From contig CANMSL010000004.1 in NCBI GenBank assembly GCA_947500505.1, forward strand, positions 1 to 64,000: a DNA stretch of 64,000 nt. Direction: 5' to 3'. The notes below the pieces were generated by a model that searched no databases, was not told where the DNA came from, and saw only the letters and a program-made list of their open reading frames with translations. This document shows positions 58,766 to 64,000 of the stretch, one piece after another; positions within the stretch are counted from its first letter, which is position 1; each line of letters starts with the position of its first letter. The position numbers and the translations under genes are program-made. The DNA comes from an uncultured Aquimarina sp. (GTDB lineage: Bacteria > Bacteroidota > Bacteroidia > Flavobacteriales > Flavobacteriaceae).

Positions 58766-58824
58766 GTCACACTGAGCCTGTCGAAGTGTAAGCCTTCTGG
58801 GGTCTTAGACAAGCTCAGAATGAC
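58766..58824. repeat. Intergenic inverted repeat, copy F
   Basis: Arm GTCACACTGAGCCTGTCGAA (58766-58785) and arm TTAGACAAGCTCAGAATGAC (58805-58824) pair imperfectly. They resemble the arms of copy E at 41566-41634, sharing CTGAGC.TGTCGAA and GACAAGCTCAG.TGAC. Confidence 0.6.
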
Positions 58825-58897
58825 AATTGTATTGTTCCTTAATAATATATCCTATCCTAAGGATTAAAACTAGGAAGTTGTTTAATTTTGATTTAAG

Positions 58898-58930
58898 AAA
58901 CCGTCTTTCTGTTGGGGAAAGACGGTTTTT
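58898..58930 (+). terminator. Terminator of the fad operon
   Basis: AAACCGTCTTTC pairs perfectly with GAAAGACGGTTT across a 7-base loop, followed by TT. Confidence 0.85.
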
Positions 58931-59758
58931 ATATATAAGGAATGGTCTATAAAATAGAAAGTTAACCCCTTTTAGTAACTTTAATATGAGGGAATCATCA
59001 ATATTTCAAAATGAAATTTGCAAATAATTCTTCACTAATTTACCAACCCGATTTTAGCCAGACTTACATCATATTTTAATATAATACAAAAGTTTCATCA
59101 TATAAAATTTTAGAGTTTGAAGATTAGTTTTACAGCTTTCAATAAAACTAAAACTTCATACTGATATACTTGTTACAGTACAATGAAAATGTCATATAAA
59201 TTGATTAAACCATTCTTATCTATCACTTGTTTTACAATGTATTATGTGAAATCTTATCAATTTATCAACACGAAAACGTTGTAGTAACTTTTCTAAACAG
59301 AAAAATTGAATAATTCGTAATAACTTAGTGAAAATTTAACACAAGAAACACTTTTACAAACTAAAACTTATGAACTATGAAATCAATTCCATCTCACCCG
59401 AAAATTTTCATTTTGTTTGAGCTACCTTAAATTTAAAAATTGATTCTATGAACGTTCTAATAAAATGTAGGATCACTTTTTGAATCGTAAATATCTGAAA
59501 ACAACACCTTCAATTCAGTCGTTATAATTAATTATTATAGTAGTTCAATCGCGCTTTAAACCAGTATCTTTCGTTCTACCGTAATTGAAATTACCGATTT
59601 TTAACTCTTTATGAGATAAAAATTTTGTTTTTTATCTATCTACGACTTTTTTGGATAATTAACTTCAGCGTAATTTTTCTTCTAACGAAAATTTGAGAGA
59701 AAACACAAACTCACTTATTGCAAAACTTCTGTTCTGAATAAGACAAAAAAACTAAAAA
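58931..59758. other. 828-bp AT-rich gap upstream of the alpha-amylase gene
   Basis: No gene of convincing length is seen on either strand. A possible operator-like site (cgaaaacgttgt, 59271-59282) centred on AACGTT resembles LacI-family operators. A weak hairpin, GATAAAA / TTTTATC, occurs at about 59613-59637. The remaining sequence is unexplained and may be a long leader or a decayed gene. Confidence 0.5.
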
Positions 59759-62041
59759 ATGAAAAGAAAAAACTTTATACAATTCTTAACGAGCTTCTTA
59801 TTCTATGTATCCTTTATAGGGTTATACGCACAGGATGAGGACGTAATGTTTCAGGCATTTGACTGGAACGTTCAGAATCAACCTGCCGGTCAAACTTGGT
59901 ATGATGTCGTTTCTAGCGTAAGAAATACTATTAGTGATGCAGGAATCGATCTGATCTGGATGCCACCACCAAGTAATTCTGCCGCGCCGCAAGGATATCT
60001 ACCCAGAGAAATTAACAATTTTGACAGTGCATATGGTACTACACAACAGCTTAAAACCTTAATCGATCAATATCATAGTTTGGGATTAAAAGTGATCAGC
60101 GATATTGTAATTAATCACAGAGTTGGCACCAATGATGCGGTTACTTTTACAAATCCGGCTTGGCCAACGTTTTATATTGTCGCAGACGATGAAGGTAGAA
60201 ATTTTATTGATGGACCCGTGGAGTTTAGTATTAATAGTGATTTTGTACCTGGTTTTGAACTCAAATCTGATGGATCAAGTGGTGGTTTTGCAGCTGCCAG
60301 AGATATTGATCACAAAAACCCGGCAGTTAGAGCAGAGATTATTACCTGGATGAAAAAACTACAAAATGATCTTGGTTTTGACGGATGGAGATATGATTTC
60401 GTTCACGGATACGATCCTATTTATAACAAAGAATACAATGATGCTACCAACCCGTATTTTGCAGTTGGAGAACTTTTGGAAAGTAGTAGGGTACAAACCA
60501 ATAATTTTGTAAATAAAACACAACAATCCTCTTCTGCCTTTGATTTTAATACGAAAGTAAGTCTTCAGGACGCAATAAGAGATAATAATTTATCATATTT
60601 AAGGGATGGTCAGAATAGACCTTCTGGTATGATCGGTATCAACCCTTCAAAATCTGTTACCTTTTTAGATAATCATGATACCGGATTTGCGCAACAATGT
60701 TGTGGATCTAATTATGTTTTCCCCGGAGGAGAAACTAATCTTAGAAAGGGATATGCCTATATTCTTACCCACCCGGGAAATCCGATGATATTCTGGACAC
60801 ATTTTTTTGATACGGGAATAGGAGTACAAAATGCTATTAAAGACCTTATTGCCGCCAGAAAAAGTGTAAGAGTTCACTCTGGCTCAACCATCAGCATTGC
60901 TGAAGCCAGAGGAGATTTATATGCTGCTTATATCGATGGTAAATCAGGAACACTTGCTATGAAATTAGGATCTGGAAACTGGTCTCCTAATGGTAGTGGA
61001 TGGGTTTTACAAACTTCAGGTATTGACTATGCAGTTTGGGCTCAAGGTGCAAATACAGGTGGTGGAGAAACCGTACCACCATATACTGTTAATTTCTTTA
61101 AACCTTCTGGATGGGGATCAAATATTAATGCATATGTATTCGATGCAGGAGCAAATACAACACTGCCAGGAACCAATGGATGGCCTGGAAACAATATGAC
61201 CAATATCTCCGGAACAGATTGGTATTCGTATACCATAACGCCACCAGCAGGAGTCTCCGCTAATAACTTAAGAGTTATCTTTAATGATGGAAATAATCAA
61301 ACTGACAACTTATCCAGAAGCTCCAATGGTTGGTACAGAGGTAATACCTGGTCAGACAATTGCCCAAGTGATTGCAGTGGATCCGGAACATTAAATGATG
61401 TAACATTAAATTTCCTTAAACCAAGTGGATGGGGTAACAACACTAACCTTTATCTTTATAACAAGGCTACCAATCAAACTCTTTCTGGTACTTCTGGATG
61501 GCCAGGAATGCTTATGAACAACCTTAGTGGTACAGCCTGGTGCAGAAAAACCTTTACCCTACCTAATGGTGTTTCAGCAAATGATGTGGGTGTAGTGTTC
61601 AATAACGGAAATGGACAACAAACAGTTGACCTTACAAGAGGTACGGATGGTTGGTTCAGAGTTACTGGTAGTAGTAATGGCAAAAGAACAGGAGTTTGGT
61701 CTGACAATTGTACGAATAACTGTCCTTCTAACAGAGCAATGGAACTAGCGGACTTTGAGGATAAAGAGAATTCTCCGGTATCTGAAAATAATATTACTAT
61801 CTGGCCAAATCCCATTAGAGATAGAGGAACTCTTAGTGTAAATATCCCAGAGGATGGAATTCTGGAAGTATCTATTTCTAATATTTTAGGACAAACCAAA
61901 ACGATATACAGTAAAAATACTCAATCGGGTAATCAAACCATAGAAATCAACTCAACTGACCTGAGCGAATCTGGGATATACTTTTGTACCATTAAACTAA
62001 ACGGAACCAAACTAAAAAGACTAAAAGTCGTAAAACAATAA
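59759..62041 (+). CDS. Secreted GH13 alpha-amylase with two starch-binding modules and T9SS tail (760 aa)
   Basis: The signal peptide region ends at GLYAQ. The GH13 barrel spans about 27-435. Conserved regions are DIVINHR (about 115-121), GWRYDFVHG with nucleophile Asp213, AVGELLES with acid/base Glu238, and FLDNHD with Asp307. Two CBM26-like starch-binding modules follow: about 447-540 (VNFFKPSGWGSNINAYVFDA) and about 550-655 (LNFLKPSGWGNNTNLYLYNK), each with GWPG and GTxWY/C patterns. The C-terminal T9SS sorting domain starts at about 683 (ITIWPNPIRDRGTLSV, ending LKRLKVVKQ). It hydrolyses internal alpha-1,4 bonds of starch or glycogen outside the cell. Confidence 0.95.
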   Translation: MKRKNFIQFLTSFLFYVSFIGLYAQDEDVMFQAFDWNVQNQPAGQTWYDVVSSVRNTISDAGIDLIWMPPPSNSAAPQGYLPREINNFDSAYGTTQQLKTLIDQYHSLGLKVISDIVINHRVGTNDAVTFTNPAWPTFYIVADDEGRNFIDGPVEFSINSDFVPGFELKSDGSSGGFAAARDIDHKNPAVRAEIITWMKKLQNDLGFDGWRYDFVHGYDPIYNKEYNDATNPYFAVGELLESSRVQTNNFVNKTQQSSSAFDFNTKVSLQDAIRDNNLSYLRDGQNRPSGMIGINPSKSVTFLDNHDTGFAQQCCGSNYVFPGGETNLRKGYAYILTHPGNPMIFWTHFFDTGIGVQNAIKDLIAARKSVRVHSGSTISIAEARGDLYAAYIDGKSGTLAMKLGSGNWSPNGSGWVLQTSGIDYAVWAQGANTGGGETVPPYTVNFFKPSGWGSNINAYVFDAGANTTLPGTNGWPGNNMTNISGTDWYSYTITPPAGVSANNLRVIFNDGNNQTDNLSRSSNGWYRGNTWSDNCPSDCSGSGTLNDVTLNFLKPSGWGNNTNLYLYNKATNQTLSGTSGWPGMLMNNLSGTAWCRKTFTLPNGVSANDVGVVFNNGNGQQTVDLTRGTDGWFRVTGSSNGKRTGVWSDNCTNNCPSNRAMELADFEDKENSPVSENNITIWPNPIRDRGTLSVNIPEDGILEVSISNILGQTKTIYSKNTQSGNQTIEINSTDLSESGIYFCTIKLNGTKLKRLKVVKQ

Positions 62042-62096
62042 TTTTTTTGTCCCTGTAACTATTAATATATCTTACGGATGTATTAAACCATTAAAG

Positions 62097-62126
62097 GCGG
62101 TCGTTTACCATCCACGACCGCTTTTT
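62097..62126 (+). terminator. Terminator of the alpha-amylase gene
   Basis: GCGGTCGT pairs perfectly with ACGACCGC across a 9-base loop, followed by five T. Confidence 0.85.
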
Positions 62127-62268
62127 CAGTTTATAAATTTTAGCTAATTTAATCTTTCGTTCTAACCATACAAAACCTTAACTTTAGCATATTAATCTAA
62201 AATGTAGTCGTTTTTAATACTTTTCTATTCTCTTTTCAATAATGGATGGAAACCAAAATTATAATTAA

Positions 62269-63063
62269 GTGAAAAAATTAGCGATAATACTTTTCTTTAC
62301 TCTGATTACTGGTTGTAAAAAAGAAAGTAGAAACAATTTAGGAAAAGTTGTTGTAGATGTAATTGAACCGGTGGTGCTTGCAAAGCAAGAAAAAAAAGAT
62401 CATCAGATCAGGGAAATTAAAAAAGCTGAAATAGCTCCTAATGTTGATGGAGAAACCAGTGACCCTATTTGGAGTCAAACAAAATGGTATCCTATGGATC
62501 AAAACTGGATCGGAGAATTTCCGGATTTTAAAGATTTTTTAGGGCGCTACAAGATAACCTGGACTCCAGAAGCACTTTATATTTTAGTAGAGATTAAAGA
62601 TGATAAACTCTATGATCAGTATAAGGATCCTTTAGAATTATGGTGGGATGATGATTGTGTAGAGATATTTATAGATGCTGACAACTCTGGTGGAGAACAT
62701 CAATATAATAATAATGCATTTGCTTACCATATCGCGCTGGATGGTAATGTTGTAGATCTGGATTCTAATAAAAAACCAATACTTTATAACAATCACGTTA
62801 CAACAAGACGTGTAACTAAAGGGGATGTTTCTATATGGGAATTTGAATTGATTGTCTATGATGATAAGTATCAAGAAGGAAAAACAAATGATCCAATTAT
62901 TTTGTCCAAAAATCAAAAACTAGGCTTTGCCATTGCCTATAATGATAACGACAATAGCAAAGAAAGAGAGAATTTTATGGGATCAGTTTTTGTTCCTGGA
63001 GAAGATAAGAATCAGGGTTGGATTAATGCAGATATCTTTGGCACTATAATTCTTAAAGAATAA
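62269..63063 (+). CDS. CBM9-like carbohydrate-binding lipoprotein (264 aa)
   Basis: GTG start with a lipoprotein signal (MKKLAIILFFTLITGCKK, Cys16). After a charged linker (about 20-55) comes a family-9-like carbohydrate-binding domain: VDGETSDPIWSQTKWYPM, YKITWTPEALYILVEIKDDK, LWWDDDCVEIFIDADNSGGE, and NQGWINADIFGTIILKE at the end. These domains occur in surface or periplasmic sugar-binding proteins and in xylanases. No catalytic part is present, so it probably binds glucan or oligosaccharide near the alpha-amylase products. It is convergent with the GH15 gene. Confidence 0.85.
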   Translation: MKKLAIILFFTLITGCKKESRNNLGKVVVDVIEPVVLAKQEKKDHQIREIKKAEIAPNVDGETSDPIWSQTKWYPMDQNWIGEFPDFKDFLGRYKITWTPEALYILVEIKDDKLYDQYKDPLELWWDDDCVEIFIDADNSGGEHQYNNNAFAYHIALDGNVVDLDSNKKPILYNNHVTTRRVTKGDVSIWEFELIVYDDKYQEGKTNDPIILSKNQKLGFAIAYNDNDNSKERENFMGSVFVPGEDKNQGWINADIFGTIILKE

Positions 63064-63110
63064 TATATTAACCTTTATAATTGATAGTACTATCTTAGAC
63101 CATAGCAATT

Positions 63111-64000
63111 TTATGTTATAGTTTCCATAAGTTGCTCTTCTTTGGTTATTCCTCCAGAAAAATTGACGGCTGTTTCTATCAATGCCAAATGAGAATATGC
63201 TTGCGGAAAGTTCCCGAGCAGTCTTTTAGTCTTAAAATCAATATCTTCACTAAACAATCCTAAATGATTACTATAAGATAGTAATTGATCAAACATTTTT
63301 TTAGCCTTTTCTTTTTCTCCAATTTTATAAAGACTATTTATAAACCAAAAACTACAAATAGTAAAAGAAGAAGAAGGTAATCCAAAATCATCTTTGTTTT
63401 TATAACGGTATAGCAATCCGTCATTACACAATTCTCTTTCGGTAGCTTTCACCGTACTAACAAACCTTGTATCCATCGCATCAATAAATCCATATGGTTC
63501 CATTAATAAAGTAGATGCATCAAGATCGGGGGATCCATAAGATTGCGTATATGCTTGTATCTCATCATTCCACGCATTTTTATAAATATCATTATAGATT
63601 CGATCCCTAAGTTGGATCCATCTGGAATTATTCTCTGTTTTACCAATCAACTCACCAATCTTGATAGCTCTATCTACTGCTACCCAACATAATAATTTAG
63701 AAAATGTAAAATGTCTTTCTTCTGTTCTGAATTCCCAAATACCTTTATCTGGTTTTTCCCAATTGACATTAACTATGTGAACAATACTCTTGCTAATCGT
63801 CCATAGGCTCTCACTATTATCAAGATCACAATCAAATTTCACAAATTGCTGGTAAATGACATTCATTAAAATACCGTAAATGTCATTCTGTTTTTGATGA
63901 AAGGCTGCATTCCCAATTCTCACCGGACTCGAATTTTTATAGCCACTTAGATGATCTAATGTCTTTTCTGTAAGATCTTTTTCACCATTAATTCCATACA
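63111..64000 (-). CDS. GH15-family glucoamylase/trehalase-like enzyme, N-terminus cut by window edge
   Basis: The frame continues upstream of the first possible start (GTG 63923) to the right edge, reading YGINGEKDLTEKTLDHL then GYKNSSPVRIGNAAFHQK. So the true gene begins outside the window and at least 296 residues are seen. GH15 marks are SPVRIGNAAFHQKQNDIYG, the catalytic acid region KGIWEFRTEERHFTFSKLLC, the general-base region LFSEDIDFKTKRLLGNFPQA and YSHLALIETAVN. Members release glucose from alpha-glucans or split trehalose. No secretion signal can be judged. Its nearness to the alpha-amylase suggests glucan use. Confidence 0.88.
   Translation of the reverse strand, partial: YGINGEKDLTEKTLDHLSGYKNSSPVRIGNAAFHQKQNDIYGILMNVIYQQFVKFDCDLDNSESLWTISKSIVHIVNVNWEKPDKGIWEFRTEERHFTFSKLLCWVAVDRAIKIGELIGKTENNSRWIQLRDRIYNDIYKNAWNDEIQAYTQSYGSPDLDASTLLMEPYGFIDAMDTRFVSTVKATERELCNDGLLYRYKNKDDFGLPSSSFTICSFWFINSLYKIGEKEKAKKMFDQLLSYSNHLGLFSEDIDFKTKRLLGNFPQAYSHLALIETAVNFSGGITKEEQLMETIT

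Noticed and set aside
61474..61899. Minus-strand open frame of 141 codons
   Set aside because: It is antisense to the second starch-binding module and T9SS tail of the alpha-amylase.

Overview
The window looks like part of the chromosome of a marine member of the Flavobacteriaceae (Bacteroidota); an Aquimarina-like genus is my guess, not shown. The DNA is AT-rich. Promoters fit the Bacteroidota TTTG / TAnnTTTG pattern rather than TTGACA/TATAAT. Three secreted proteins end in type IX secretion (T9SS) sorting domains. DUF4199 proteins, a 950-residue CarB without the allosteric domain and a zinc-free L31 also fit. I see no tRNA, rRNA, CRISPR array, transposase or prophage.

Layout. 1-8.1 kb (minus): a secreted YD/RHS-repeat operon, with two tail-fibre-like proteins followed by two large RHS-type proteins, the last one cut by the left edge. 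8.4-17.8 kb: housekeeping genes (carB, rpmH, a TSUP transporter, a lytic transglycosylase, an alpha/beta hydrolase, mtaB). 17.9-22.7 kb: an orphan oligopeptide-binding lipoprotein, a previously easy-to-miss 47-residue bacteriocin-like precursor peptide with a decayed duplicate beside it, a GlmU-like protein, rpmE2 and a lipoprotein. 23-30.6 kb: seven DUF4199 membrane-protein genes (one frameshifted), interleaved with an AraC-type TPR regulator and an ECF sigma factor, ending in a GtrB-like glycosyltransferase. 30.9-34.5 kb: phosphohexomutase and an MsbA-like ABC transporter. 34.5-35.3 kb: three tandem, near-identical ~130-nt units on the minus strand. Each has its own promoter and terminator and conserved hairpins, and they are best read as three small RNA genes. 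35.4-37.1 kb: an ECF sigma / anti-sigma-like / periplasmic-sensor operon. 37.2-48.8 kb: a YCF48-like lipoprotein, an rRNA m5C methyltransferase, a T9SS endonuclease I, purL and a T9SS M14 carboxypeptidase. 48.9-58.7 kb: fatty-acid beta-oxidation (acyl-CoA ligase; MarR regulator; FadN-, FadA- and FadE-like enzymes). A shared palindrome sits at the ligase promoter and at the marR promoter. 59.7-64 kb: starch/glucan use (T9SS alpha-amylase with two starch-binding modules, a CBM9-like lipoprotein, a GH15 enzyme cut by the right edge).

The best candidates for something undescribed are the triplicated small RNA, the orphan leader-type peptide with its decayed copy, the DUF4199 expansion, and the palindrome that appears to tie the acyl-CoA ligase to the MarR-fad operon. 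Dispersed palindromic intergenic repeats occur at six places.
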